This document shows, one piece after another, positions 6,332 to 13,434 of a DNA stretch of 15,033 nucleotides. Made by a program: the position numbers and the translations under genes. This stretch comes from Anaerolineales bacterium (GTDB lineage: Bacteria; Chloroflexota; Anaerolineae; Anaerolineales; Villigracilaceae): assembly GCA_017882065.1 (NCBI GenBank), contig JADGQD010000028.1, positions 1 through 15,033 on the forward strand. The letters are read 5' to 3'. The number at the start of each line of letters is the position of its first letter. Within the stretch, counting starts at the first letter, position 1. A model generated the notes under the pieces. That model did no database searches. It was not told the DNA's origin and saw only the letters and a program-made list of their open reading frames with translations.

Positions 6332-7441
6332 TCAGGCTTTCTCGCCTACCTGCTCACCCAGCAAACCTGTTGGGCGGAAAATCAGGATCAGAACCAAGAC
6401 GGCAAATACCCAGAGATTTGTCCAGCGGGCGTCCATGTAACCGTCGCTGAAGGCTGCCAGCAGGCCAATCAGGAAGCCTCCCAGCATGGCGCCAGTGATG
6501 TTGCCAATGCCGCCCAGCACAGCTGCAGTGAACGCTTGAATTCCAACGCGGAAGCCCATGAACCACCAGGCGGTGTTGTTGTACAGGCCGGCCATCAAAC
6601 CGGCCGCTCCGGCCAGGCCTCCGCCGATCAGAAAGGTGATGGAGATCACGCGGTCAATATTAATCCCCATCATCTTGGCGGCATCGCGGTTCTGGGCGGT
6701 GGCGCGCATTGCCTTGCCCAGGCGGGTATTTTGGATGAAGAATCGCAGACCGATCATTAATATACTAGCCAGTACAATGACGAGCAGGTCTTTAATCGTG
6801 AAGCGCAAACCGAGTCCCGTGCTGGCCAGCAAATTCGGATCCAAATTAAGGCTGATCATTATCTTGCTCAATAAATCAGGAAATGATTTTTGAGCGCCGC
6901 CCCCGGTCGTCCCAAAGGAGGGGACGAGCCAGGACTGTGCAGCCCAGATCAGACCGATATTCTCAACAATAAACGACATACCGATCGCTGAGATCAGGGC
7001 CGCCAGGCGGGGAGCATTGCGCAGACGACGATAGGCGAGTCGTTCGATGGCCACATTCAGCGAGGCGCAGACAATCATAGCTACGACCAGGGCAGCTACG
7101 ATACCCAGGACGAGATGGACGGGATTATTGGTCGTAAGGGCACCGGTCACCGAGAGTGTTGAGAGAGCTGTGAAAACCCCGATCATGTAAACATCACCGT
7201 GGGCAAAGTTTATTAATTCGATGATGCCGTACACCATGGTGTACCCCAGCGCGATAATGGCGACGATCGCTCCGTTGGCCAGGCCTATAATCAGAAATTG
7301 CACCAGCATTTTAGGGCTTTCCTGGATTCTCCCCACGATGATCGGGAAATCCAGGCCGGCGATCGGACCGAGCAGGAAGACCAGGTAGATCACCAGGATG
7401 GCGATAATTGGACGCATGAACCGGCGAAAAAAGGATTTCAT
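6332..7441 (-). CDS. livH: Branched-chain amino acid ABC transporter, permease LivH
   Basis: The partner permease of LivM, 369 residues. The family hallmark is intact: GYTMVYGIIELINFAHGD near residues 67-84. The coupling segment TAQNRDAAKMMGINIDR and the GGLAGAAGLMAGL and GGIGNITGAMLGG blocks lie in the second half. E. coli LivH has 308 residues; the extra 45 or so here form an N-terminal segment with one additional hydrophobic stretch (PIIAILVIYLVFLLGPIAGL). The chosen ATG at 7441 has GGAGG ten bases upstream. An internal ATG at 7309 (M45) has AGGAAAG upstream and would give the standard family start, so the extension may be partly optional. Confidence 0.93.
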   Translation of the reverse strand: MKSFFRRFMRPIIAILVIYLVFLLGPIAGLDFPIIVGRIQESPKMLVQFLIIGLANGAIVAIIALGYTMVYGIIELINFAHGDVYMIGVFTALSTLSVTGALTTNNPVHLVLGIVAALVVAMIVCASLNVAIERLAYRRLRNAPRLAALISAIGMSFIVENIGLIWAAQSWLVPSFGTTGGGAQKSFPDLLSKIMISLNLDPNLLASTGLGLRFTIKDLLVIVLASILMIGLRFFIQNTRLGKAMRATAQNRDAAKMMGINIDRVISITFLIGGGLAGAAGLMAGLYNNTAWWFMGFRVGIQAFTAAVLGGIGNITGAMLGGFLIGLLAAFSDGYMDARWTNLWVFAVLVLILIFRPTGLLGEQVGEKA

Positions 7442-7527
7442 TGGGAAGGTGCCTCCATATCAAATCAAAGAATAAGTCTGCGTGAAAACTTATTATGAGT
7501 GTGCGTTTCGTCCTTGCGGATATAGAG

Positions 7528-7556
7528 AAAAGGGGGGCAGCGTAACACTGCCCCCC
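7528..7556 (-). terminator. Intercistronic terminator/attenuator between livK and livH
   Basis: GGGGGGCAG (7532-7540) and CTGCCCCCC (7548-7556) form a perfect 9-bp GC-rich stem with a 7-base loop. On the minus strand it is followed by TTTT (complement of 7528-7531). It begins 19 bases beyond the livK stop. Partial termination here would make much more binding protein than permease, a known arrangement in ABC importer operons. The T-run is short, so leakage into livHMGF is expected. Confidence 0.75.
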
Positions 7557-7574
7557 ACTGGGAACTGACAGAAC

Positions 7575-8834
7575 TTATGGCAGGAAGCTGCCAAATTCTA
7601 CGAACTGGCCGCCTGTCACCTTACCAACCACGTACCACAGCAGGGTGATGTCGCCGTTCGCGTCGAACGACCATTTACCCAGCGCGCCATCGTAGTCCTT
7701 GATGGCGAAGACGGCATCGCGAACCGCTTGGCGGTTGGTGGGATCGCCACCGGCGGCGCAAACGTCCTCAATCGCCTTCAGGGCCGCGCCCATGGTGTCG
7801 AAACCCAGGACAGCGTAAGGTTCCTTGGTCGCCCCCCCGAATCTAGCAGTGTAGTCTGCCAGGAACTTCTTACCCACCTCGCCCAGGTCCTTGAACGCCA
7901 GGCCGGGGGCGGAAGCGTACACGCCCTCTGCCACATCAGCGCCAGCGCCTTCGATCAGGGCGCCGGTGTAAATGGCATCGGGGCCAATGAACTTGACGGT
8001 CTCGTTATCGCCCATGATGGCAACCTTGTCTTTCAGCACCTGCGCGACATTGTTGTCAACAACCGCACCAATGAAGATCGCATCCGGCGGGCCGCCGGCG
8101 TTGCTGGTGGAGATCTTGGTCATCAGGGCTTTGTAGTCGGCAGCCTTGGTGTCGTAACCTTCCTGCGCGATCACGGTGATACCAACCTTGGTAGCGTTCT
8201 GATGGACCGAGTCGGCAACACCTTTACCGTACAATTCATTGTCATCCACGATGTACACAGTCTTAATGCCCAAGGAAACCATCAGGTTGGCATCTACAGA
8301 ACCCTGGTAGTCGTCGGTGGCGGCCACGCGGGCGTAGTTGCGTATGCCGGACGGATAGTACTTATCCGGCTCATCCGGATCAGTCAGGCCGGCGGCAGCA
8401 TGGGTCAGGCCAGGATAGGTATTGGCTGGCGAGATCATCACCAGCGGCCCAGCCTGGTTCAGGATCGGGATCGAGAGCTTGGCAGCGCCCGAGTTATATG
8501 TGCCGAGGTAGGCAATGATGGTCGGATCGGCAGCAGCCTTGTTGGCGTTCTCGGTCTCGACGGCCGGATCCCACTTGCCGAGGGCGGCTGAGGCATCGTC
8601 CCAGGCTTCATAAACGACATTGTACTTCCCACCGCAGGCCTTGCCACCGGCTTGCTCCAGGCGGAGTATTTCGGCATTGACAATCGCCTGGCTTATGACC
8701 AGGTTAGCGCCGGTCATAGGCAGGCTGGAGACGATCTTGAGGGTTTTAGCAGTTGTTCCTGCACCACCGCAGGCCGCGAGCAGCATGCTGGCGATTACCA
8801 GCACTGAAAACGTAACGAACAAACGCTTAGACAT
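7575..8834 (-). CDS. livK: Branched-chain amino acid ABC transporter, substrate-binding lipoprotein LivK-like
   Basis: The extracytoplasmic receptor of the importer: a Peripla_BP_6 (type I) binding protein that captures a branched-chain or other hydrophobic amino acid, or a related ligand, and hands it to LivHM. The N-terminus is a lipoprotein signal: MSKRLF, a hydrophobic core and a lipobox LAAC with Cys22, so it is lipid-anchored. The mature part starts TLKIVSSLPMTG, as is usual, and continues through LGTYNSGAAKLSIPILNQAG and YGKGVADS to WSFDANGD. The start at 8834 is decided by GAGGAGG a few bases upstream and by the signal peptide. An in-frame ATG at 8924 and a longer frame to 8963 would put about 30-43 residues before the signal peptide and are rejected as the main start. 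The ligand cannot be read from sequence. Confidence 0.93.
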   Translation of the reverse strand: MSKRLFVTFSVLVIASMLLAACGGAGTTAKTLKIVSSLPMTGANLVISQAIVNAEILRLEQAGGKACGGKYNVVYEAWDDASAALGKWDPAVETENANKAAADPTIIAYLGTYNSGAAKLSIPILNQAGPLVMISPANTYPGLTHAAAGLTDPDEPDKYYPSGIRNYARVAATDDYQGSVDANLMVSLGIKTVYIVDDNELYGKGVADSVHQNATKVGITVIAQEGYDTKAADYKALMTKISTSNAGGPPDAIFIGAVVDNNVAQVLKDKVAIMGDNETVKFIGPDAIYTGALIEGAGADVAEGVYASAPGLAFKDLGEVGKKFLADYTARFGGATKEPYAVLGFDTMGAALKAIEDVCAAGGDPTNRQAVRDAVFAIKDYDGALGKWSFDANGDITLLWYVVGKVTGGQFVEFGSFLP

Positions 8835-9086
8835 ACTTCTTCCTCCTCTGAACTTGTGAGTGTTTGTAGATACCCTTACAGGGTGTTGGCTTACGGGCTG
8901 ACAATGCTCTCTGTTGTCTGGCATCACCTCCTTTGGTGAGGGTGGTTTCGTACAGATGCACAAAGCCGGAATAAGAACTCACTCCTGACCATTCTTGGCC
9001 AGAAAAATTAACAGATGAGTTTTATCACAAAACCGGGGAAGAATTAAGGATGCAACGAAACGCATAATATATTTTTATGCTTTCTT
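8835..9086. other. Upstream/leader region of livK
   Basis: This is the region between livK and the insertion sequence, and it should hold the livK promoter and leader. I found no convincing -35/-10 pair on the minus strand; TATATT near 9067-9072 lacks a good -35. Visible elements are an ACCCT-GTA-AGGGT hairpin at about 8872-8884, the perfect Shine-Dalgarno stretch at 8923-8934, and a weak inverted repeat CTGACC/GGCCAG near 8985-9002. The right half is A+T-rich. Confidence 0.4.
8923..8934 (-). promoter_or_regulatory. Perfect 12-nt Shine-Dalgarno sequence in the livK leader
   Basis: On the minus strand the sequence AAAGGAGGTGAT is the full complement of the conserved 16S rRNA 3' tail. It lies 89 bases before the livK start, not at it. 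An ATG (8924-8922) overlaps its end, only two bases after GGAGG and too close for normal initiation, although that frame runs without a stop into livK. The motif sits in a small hairpin, CACC-AAAGGA-GGTG. It could be a ribosome standby site, a leader-translation signal or chance. Confidence 0.45.
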
Positions 9087-9118
9087 CTAGCCACTTGACA
9101 TTTTAATAATTTAAAGGT
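9087..9118. repeat. Left terminal inverted repeat of the insertion sequence
   Basis: Starts CTAGCCACTTGACA and ends AAAGGT, and matches the reverse complement of 10298-10327 at 23 of 30 aligned positions. The TTGACA within it resembles a -35 box, but no -10 follows at the right distance. Confidence 0.6.
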
Positions 9119-9311
9119 TGCTCAGCAGGCAAAATCAAGTAAATTTGTTTTTATGACAAAACTCATTTCTCGCAGATGCCCAATGCCGATCAACCTACTT
9201 TATTATACTTGGATACAACGAATTTGTGAACTGCGACCAGGTCAAAGAATTGCGCAGGTGCGCAACTTCGTCTGGCTGTTGATTGGAATCTACCAAAGCC
9301 GCTCGGTGCAT

Positions 9312-9340
9312 TTCCCGAAGGACATCGGGACGATGTGAGC
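9312..9340 (+). repeat. Copy 2 of the ~30-bp palindromic element, inside the transposase
   Basis: Matches the minus strand of 1190-1219 (25 identical positions, one gap). It contains two competing hairpins: TCCCGA-AGGACA-TCGGGA and ACATCG-GGA-CGATGT (9322-9336). Transposase homology reads ..YQSRSVH before it and SKIAGKIPG.. after it, two frames apart. A net insertion of about 23 bases explains the shift, so this looks like an element inserted into the gene. Confidence 0.6.
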
Positions 9341-10030
9341 AAGATTGCTGGGAAGATCCCCGGCTCGGCGAAGTTGTTGAGTATCACCCGACGATTGAAC
9401 CGCTTCCTGGACAATCCAGCCATTCGTGTCCGGGAATGGTATGAGCCAATAGCGCACCAATGGTTGCAGGCTCAGTGCCATTGTCTGAGAGAGATCCGTC
9501 TGATCGTGGATGGTACGAAAGTTGGCTTGGACATCAGTTGCTCATAGTCAGCCTGGCTTATCGGAAACGCGCCATCCCGATTGCCTGGACCTGGGTCAAG
9601 CATGTACGTGGTCATAGCAGCGTGCTCAAACAATTGGCCTTGCTGAACTATATCAGGACGCTTTTGCCAGAAGGTGCGGCTGTTTTTTTGGTTGGTGACT
9701 GCGAATTTGGCTCTGTAGAAGTCCTCAAATGGCTGGATCAATGGCATTGGTTCTATGTTTTGCGCCAAAAATCCGAACCCTGCGTTTAGCTGAAGCAGTA
9801 CAACGAGTGGAAACCGTTCAGCAGTTTCATCCGCAAACCTGGTCAAAGCCTTTGGCTGGGTTATGGATACCTAACCGCTAAGGAAATCTACCCGACCAAC
9901 TTGTTGATCCACTGGCCATCCGGCGAAGAAGAACCCTGGTGCCTGGCAACTAACCTGCCCGATCGTTAAATGGCCTTGCGCTACTATCGGCGCAGGATGC
10001 GGATCGAAGAAATGTTCGGCGACTTCAAAT

Positions 10031-10049
10031 GGTAGCTCAGAGAGCTACC
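10031..10049 (+). repeat. Hairpin inserted in the transposase after the IS4 signature
   Basis: GGTAGCTC (10031-10038), AGA, GAGCTACC (10042-10049): a perfect 8-bp stem with a 3-base loop. Transposase homology ends at ..GDFK before it and resumes with KHGFDLESTML after it in another frame, consistent with a net gain of 25 bases. AAA occurs on both sides and could be a 3-bp target duplication. Confidence 0.55.
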
Positions 10050-10297
10050 CCAAAAAGCACGGCTTCGATTTGGAAAGCACCATGTTGCATACCTTCTTGC
10101 GGCTGTCTCGCCTGACACTCGCTGTCGCTTGTCTGTATGTTTGGTTGGTCTCTGTCGCTGGACGTACTATCCATGAAGGTTTACGTCCTTTGGTGTATCG
10201 CACAGACCGTCGTGATTTGAGCATATTTCAAATCGGCTTACGCTTTATCCAAGGAGGTTGACAAATGCCCTTCCTGCTCACATTTCACTTTGTACCG

Positions 10298-10327
10298 ACC
10301 TTTGACAGCAAACTGTCAGGAGGCTAG
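10298..10327. repeat. Right terminal inverted repeat of the insertion sequence
   Basis: Partner of the left repeat, ending with CTAG at 10324-10327. It also holds its own small hairpin TGACAG-CAAA-CTGTCA (10303-10318). Confidence 0.6.
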
Positions 10328-10341
10328 TCAACTAATAGACA

Positions 10342-11817
10342 TTAGAATTTACGCGACCACTCTTTGGGCCAGCGCTCGATCACAACCTTGGTCTGCGTAA
10401 AGAACTCAATGGCGTGTTTCCCCTGGCCGTGCAGGTCTCCAAAGAAACTGTTCTTCCAGCCGCTGAACGGGAAGAACGCCATCGGGGCGGCCACGCCAAT
10501 GTTGATGCCGATATTGCCCGCGTCCGCCTCGTTGCGGAACTTGCGTGCCGCCGAGCCGTCGTGGGTGAAGATCGAACCCATGTTGCCATACGTGCCGTCG
10601 TTCAGGATCTTGATCGCCTCTTCCACCGTCTTGCAATGCATGATTCCCAGCACCGGGCCGAAGACCTCAGTGGTGGCGATGATGCCGCCGACCGGGGTAT
10701 CGGTCAGGATGGTCGGTTTGATGAAATTGCCCTTCTCGTATCCGGGGATGACCGCGTTACGGCCGTCCACCAGCATCTCGGCACCTTCGTTTAGACCCTG
10801 CTGGATCAGGTCCTCGATGCGCTTTTTGTCTTCCGGGGTGATCACCGGTCCCATCTGGACCTCAGGCTTGATCCCGTACCCCGTGACTCTCTTCGAGGCT
10901 GCTTCGGCGAAGGCCGGGATAAAGACTTTGTCCGCCTCGCCGATCATAATGGCGGTGGAAGCCGCCAGGCAACGCTGACCGGAGCACCCGAAGGCGCTGT
11001 CCATCATAATGTTGGTGGTTGTACCAATGTCCGCATCCGGCAGGATCAGCACCGGGTTCTTGGCCCCACCCGCCGCTGAGACACGCTTGCCATTCGTCGT
11101 TCCGCGGCTGTAAACATGTTTGGCAACCTCGGTCGAACCGACGAAACTGATTGACTTGATCAGCGGGTGGTCAAGCATGCCATTTACAATCCCCGAACCG
11201 CCATGCACCATATTGACCACGCCCGCCGGGAAGCCGGCTTCTTCCATCACGCGGAACAGCTTGTCCATGGTAATGGGCACCCGGCTGGACGGTTTGATGA
11301 CGACGGTATTTCCGGTAGCGACTGCATAGGGGATGAACCAGAAGGCAATCATGGCCGGGAAGTTGGAGGGTGAGATGATGCCCGTCACGCCCAGCGGCTG
11401 GCGTATCATCATTTCGTCAATGCCGGGGGCGATGTCTTCGACCACATCGCCCATCATCAGGGTCGGGGTCCCGCAGGCCACCTCTACGTTCTCGATTGTC
11501 CGGCGCATCTCGCCGCGCGACTCGTCAAGTATCTTGCCGTGCTCGAGGGTGATACAGTGGGCCAGGTCCTCAAAATTGGCTTCCAGTAGTTCCTTGAGCT
11601 TAAAGAGGTATTGGATACGCTTCGTGACCGGCACCCTGCGCCAATCCTGAAAGGCTTTGTGGGCCAGCTGGACGGCCTCATCCAGTTCGGCCGTCGAGGA
11701 GATGGGTACTTTCGCCAGGATTTCAGCTGTTGCCGGGTTCGGTACTTCCCGGAATTTCCCGGTCGTAGACGCCACCCATTTCCCGTTGATGTAGTTCTGT
11801 AATACCTGTTCGCTCAT
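10342..11817 (-). CDS. mmsA: CoA-acylating methylmalonate/malonate-semialdehyde dehydrogenase
   Basis: An NAD-dependent cytoplasmic enzyme that converts methylmalonate semialdehyde to propionyl-CoA, or malonate semialdehyde to acetyl-CoA, with loss of CO2. At 491 residues it has the standard family length. The catalytic Cys is C283 in SGQRCLAAS. The usual aldehyde dehydrogenase glutamate motif is replaced by GGAKNP (250-255), the mark of the CoA-dependent MMSDH branch. The NAD-binding regions ISPSNFPAMIAFW, KPSSRVP and FVGSTEVAK, and the C-terminal FPFSGWKNSFFGDLHGQG, agree with MmsA/IolA. The start at 11817 is chosen for AGGAG eight bases upstream; the open frame to 11952 has no support. It follows the aminotransferase by 53 bases in one probable operon. 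Beta-alanine, valine/thymine and inositol catabolism all use this enzyme; the transaminase neighbour favours a beta-amino acid. Confidence 0.93.
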   Translation of the reverse strand: MSEQVLQNYINGKWVASTTGKFREVPNPATAEILAKVPISSTAELDEAVQLAHKAFQDWRRVPVTKRIQYLFKLKELLEANFEDLAHCITLEHGKILDESRGEMRRTIENVEVACGTPTLMMGDVVEDIAPGIDEMMIRQPLGVTGIISPSNFPAMIAFWFIPYAVATGNTVVIKPSSRVPITMDKLFRVMEEAGFPAGVVNMVHGGSGIVNGMLDHPLIKSISFVGSTEVAKHVYSRGTTNGKRVSAAGGAKNPVLILPDADIGTTTNIMMDSAFGCSGQRCLAASTAIMIGEADKVFIPAFAEAASKRVTGYGIKPEVQMGPVITPEDKKRIEDLIQQGLNEGAEMLVDGRNAVIPGYEKGNFIKPTILTDTPVGGIIATTEVFGPVLGIMHCKTVEEAIKILNDGTYGNMGSIFTHDGSAARKFRNEADAGNIGINIGVAAPMAFFPFSGWKNSFFGDLHGQGKHAIEFFTQTKVVIERWPKEWSRKF

Positions 11818-11870
11818 CTGTTGTTCTCCTGTTTTAATCATGATCGGCTGCAGCATAAAAGAAACTGCCG

Positions 11871-13196
11871 CTATGCGACAACTTTGTCGGCTACTTCCAA
11901 TGCCTTTTCGACAATCGCCAGGCCTTCGTTCAACTGTTCTTTTGTAATACAAAGGGGTGGAACGACAAAAACCATGCTCCCCATGTTGTTCGCCATAATA
12001 AAGGTGAATAGGCCGTTGTCCCGCAGCACCTTGCCCACTTCGGCCATCTTTGCCGCCGGGAGGATTTCCTTCGTCTCGCGGTTGGCGACCAGTTCTATTG
12101 CCGAGAACAGGCCGATGTAGCGCACATCGCCCACCGAGGGATGTCGGGCTTTGACGCCTTCGAGCGCCTCACCGAGATGCTTGCCTACCGTGACCGCATT
12201 TTCGATAAGATGGTCTTCTTCGTATACCGCAATAGTTGCCAGAGCCGCGGCGCAGGCCAGGGCGTGACCGTTATACGTGAGACCGGCGCAGAGGTACTTG
12301 TCGTCAAAGAATTTGGCAATCGGCTCCGAGACAATCACCGCGCCGAGCGGCACGTAGCCGCTGGTGATGCCCTTGGCGGTTGTAATGATGTCCGGCGTGA
12401 CATCCCAGTTATCCACCGCGAACCATTTCCCGGTCCGGCCCCAGCCGCTCATCACTTCGTCAGAAATAAGCAGGATGCCATACTTTTCGCAAATTTCGCG
12501 GACGCGCGGCCAGTAGTCATCCGGCGGGATAATCAACCCGTTCGAACCAACCACGCCCTCCATGATGACGGCCGCGATCTTATCGGGACCCTCGTATCGG
12601 ATTATTTCTTCGAGATGAGAGATGCACTCCCGTTTGCAGGATTCCGGCTTCTGCCCAAACGGACAGCGGTAGCAGAACGGGTCAAGGAAGTGCACCGCGC
12701 CCGGCATGGCTGGTTCCACGGCTAGGCGGCGATAGTCACCGGTGAGGGCAATCGAGCCGTGCGTGGCGCCATGGTAGGAGCGGTAGCGCGCCAGGATTTT
12801 ATGCCGCCCGGTGTAGAAACGGGCAATCTTGATGGCATTCTCGTTGGCTTCCGCACCGCCAAGCGTGAAGAAAGTTTTCTTGAGATTTCCAGGCGTGACT
12901 TCGGCCAACTTCTTGCCCAGCAATCCGCGCACATCGGTGGCATTGCCGGGATGCACAAAGCACAACTTTGCAGCCTGTTCCTGAATGGCCTTGACCACCT
13001 TCGGGTGCTGGTGGCCGATATTCGTGTTCATCAATTGTGACGAGAAATCAAGATAGCGTTTCCCGTTGGTATCCCAGAAGTAAACCCCCTCTGCCCTTTC
13101 CACCGGGATCGGCCTGACCTGTCCCTGCACGGACCAGGAGAAGAAAGTGTACTCACGGTTCATGTCCACAATTTCTTTTCCAGAAAGGCTAGTCAT
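11871..13196 (-). CDS. Class III PLP aminotransferase, probably omega/beta-amino acid:pyruvate type
   Basis: 441 residues of fold-type I, class III transaminase, which moves an amino group from an omega- or beta-amino acid to a 2-oxo acid. The PLP lysine is K275 in TTAKGITSG. The pyridine-binding Asp is D246 in LISDEVMSGWGRTG. The phosphate-binding region is FFTLGGAEANENAIK (109-123), followed by YHGATHGS. Four cysteines cluster at 175, 178, 187 and 191 (CxxC-x8-CxxxC). The start at 13196 has AAGAGGA just upstream. With mmsA directly downstream, beta-alanine:pyruvate or 3-aminoisobutyrate:pyruvate transamination is the best guess, because the product semialdehyde is the MmsA substrate. GABA or another diamine-type substrate cannot be excluded. 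A promoter about 205 bases upstream leaves a long leader. Confidence 0.88.
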   Translation of the reverse strand: MTSLSGKEIVDMNREYTFFSWSVQGQVRPIPVERAEGVYFWDTNGKRYLDFSSQLMNTNIGHQHPKVVKAIQEQAAKLCFVHPGNATDVRGLLGKKLAEVTPGNLKKTFFTLGGAEANENAIKIARFYTGRHKILARYRSYHGATHGSIALTGDYRRLAVEPAMPGAVHFLDPFCYRCPFGQKPESCKRECISHLEEIIRYEGPDKIAAVIMEGVVGSNGLIIPPDDYWPRVREICEKYGILLISDEVMSGWGRTGKWFAVDNWDVTPDIITTAKGITSGYVPLGAVIVSEPIAKFFDDKYLCAGLTYNGHALACAAALATIAVYEEDHLIENAVTVGKHLGEALEGVKARHPSVGDVRYIGLFSAIELVANRETKEILPAAKMAEVGKVLRDNGLFTFIMANNMGSMVFVVPPLCITKEQLNEGLAIVEKALEVADKVVA

Positions 13197-13400
13197 ATTA
13201 TCCTCTTCCTATGATATGTGATTGGGTGCACCAGCCTGCTACCTTGACAAATTGCGGGTTTCTGGCATCCTGATGGCTGGCTCAGGAAGGCTTGCGCTGG
13301 CTCTCCTTGCGGCTCGACCGCTACAAAAGCTTGCGCGCCTCGCTTCCGTGGGTACTTCTAACTCGAAACTTGTCCTGTTGCTCCTAGATTCATTAACTTA

Positions 13401-13429
13401 ATTATACACCGTTAAGGCCGCCCATTCAA
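13401..13429 (-). promoter_or_regulatory. Sigma70-type promoter for the aminotransferase-mmsA operon
   Basis: On the minus strand TTGAAT (13429-13424), a 17-base spacer and a perfect TATAAT (13406-13401). Transcription would begin near 13394, giving a leader of about 200 bases before the ATG at 13196. The -35 lies six bases beyond the stop of the acyl-CoA synthetase, so the operon can be transcribed separately from that gene. The leader contains a GAGCCAGC direct repeat (complement, near 13267-13300) but no riboswitch I recognise. Confidence 0.65.
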
Positions 13430-13434
13430 CCATC

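Larger units (their letters stand above)
9153..10261 (+). pseudogene. IS4-family DDE transposase, broken by frameshifts, stops and insertions
   Basis: Four frame segments join into one transposase of roughly 350 residues. The first catalytic Asp is in LIVDGTKVG (near 9505-9530), the second in FLVGDCEFG (near 9690-9715). The IS4 signature Y-(2)-R-(3)-E-(6)-K is exact at 9985-10029 (YRRRMRIEEMFGDFK). The C-terminal block RTDRRDLSIFQIGLRFI is typical. Lesions: a net +23 insertion near 9312-9335 (the palindromic element); a probable 1-base loss near 9525 (expected ..VGFGHQ..); an in-frame TAG at 9787-9789; a TAA at 9967-9969; and a net +25 hairpin insertion near 10027-10051, flanked by AAA on each side. 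The frame changes match these lengths. It cannot make active protein. Confidence 0.85.
9087..10327 (+). mobile_element. Degenerate IS4-type insertion sequence
   Basis: About 1.24 kb containing one broken transposase gene, bounded by imperfect inverted repeats. The left end (9087-9118) begins CTAGCCACTTGACA; the right end, read on the minus strand from 10327, begins CTAGCCTCCTGACA. Across the full repeat 23 of 30 positions agree with one 2-base gap, ending in a shared AAAGGT. No clear target duplication is visible, as expected for an old copy. It lies 15 bases beyond the mmsA stop and about 250 bases upstream of livK, so it may have separated two formerly closer transcription units. The inverted repeat boundaries were found by eye and could be off by a few bases. 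Confidence 0.7.

Noticed and set aside
7728..8591. 287-codon plus-strand open frame antisense to livK
   Set aside because: It is the shadow of a GC-rich real gene. The protein has no family features, while livK has a signal peptide, lipobox and ribosome binding site.
8923..8934. Match to the 3' end of 16S rRNA on the plus strand (ATCACCTCCTTT)
   Set aside because: No rRNA-like sequence precedes it; it is just the complement of a perfect Shine-Dalgarno sequence.
8835..8963. Longer livK starting at 8924 or 8963
   Set aside because: It would bury the lipoprotein signal peptide behind 30-43 polar residues; the GAGGAGG next to 8834 fits far better.
9095..9117. Perfect TTGACA box upstream of the transposase
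   Set aside because: It lies in the IS inverted repeat and has no -10 hexamer at 16-18 bases; it is best explained as part of the repeat.
9250..9265. TTGCGCA-GG-TGCGCAA inverted repeat in the transposase
   Set aside because: It lies within continuous transposase homology (QRIAQVRNFVW), so it reflects coding sequence rather than an insertion.
10364..10978. 204-codon plus-strand open frame antisense to mmsA
   Set aside because: mmsA on the other strand has complete catalytic motifs; the antisense translation is low-complexity and unrecognisable.
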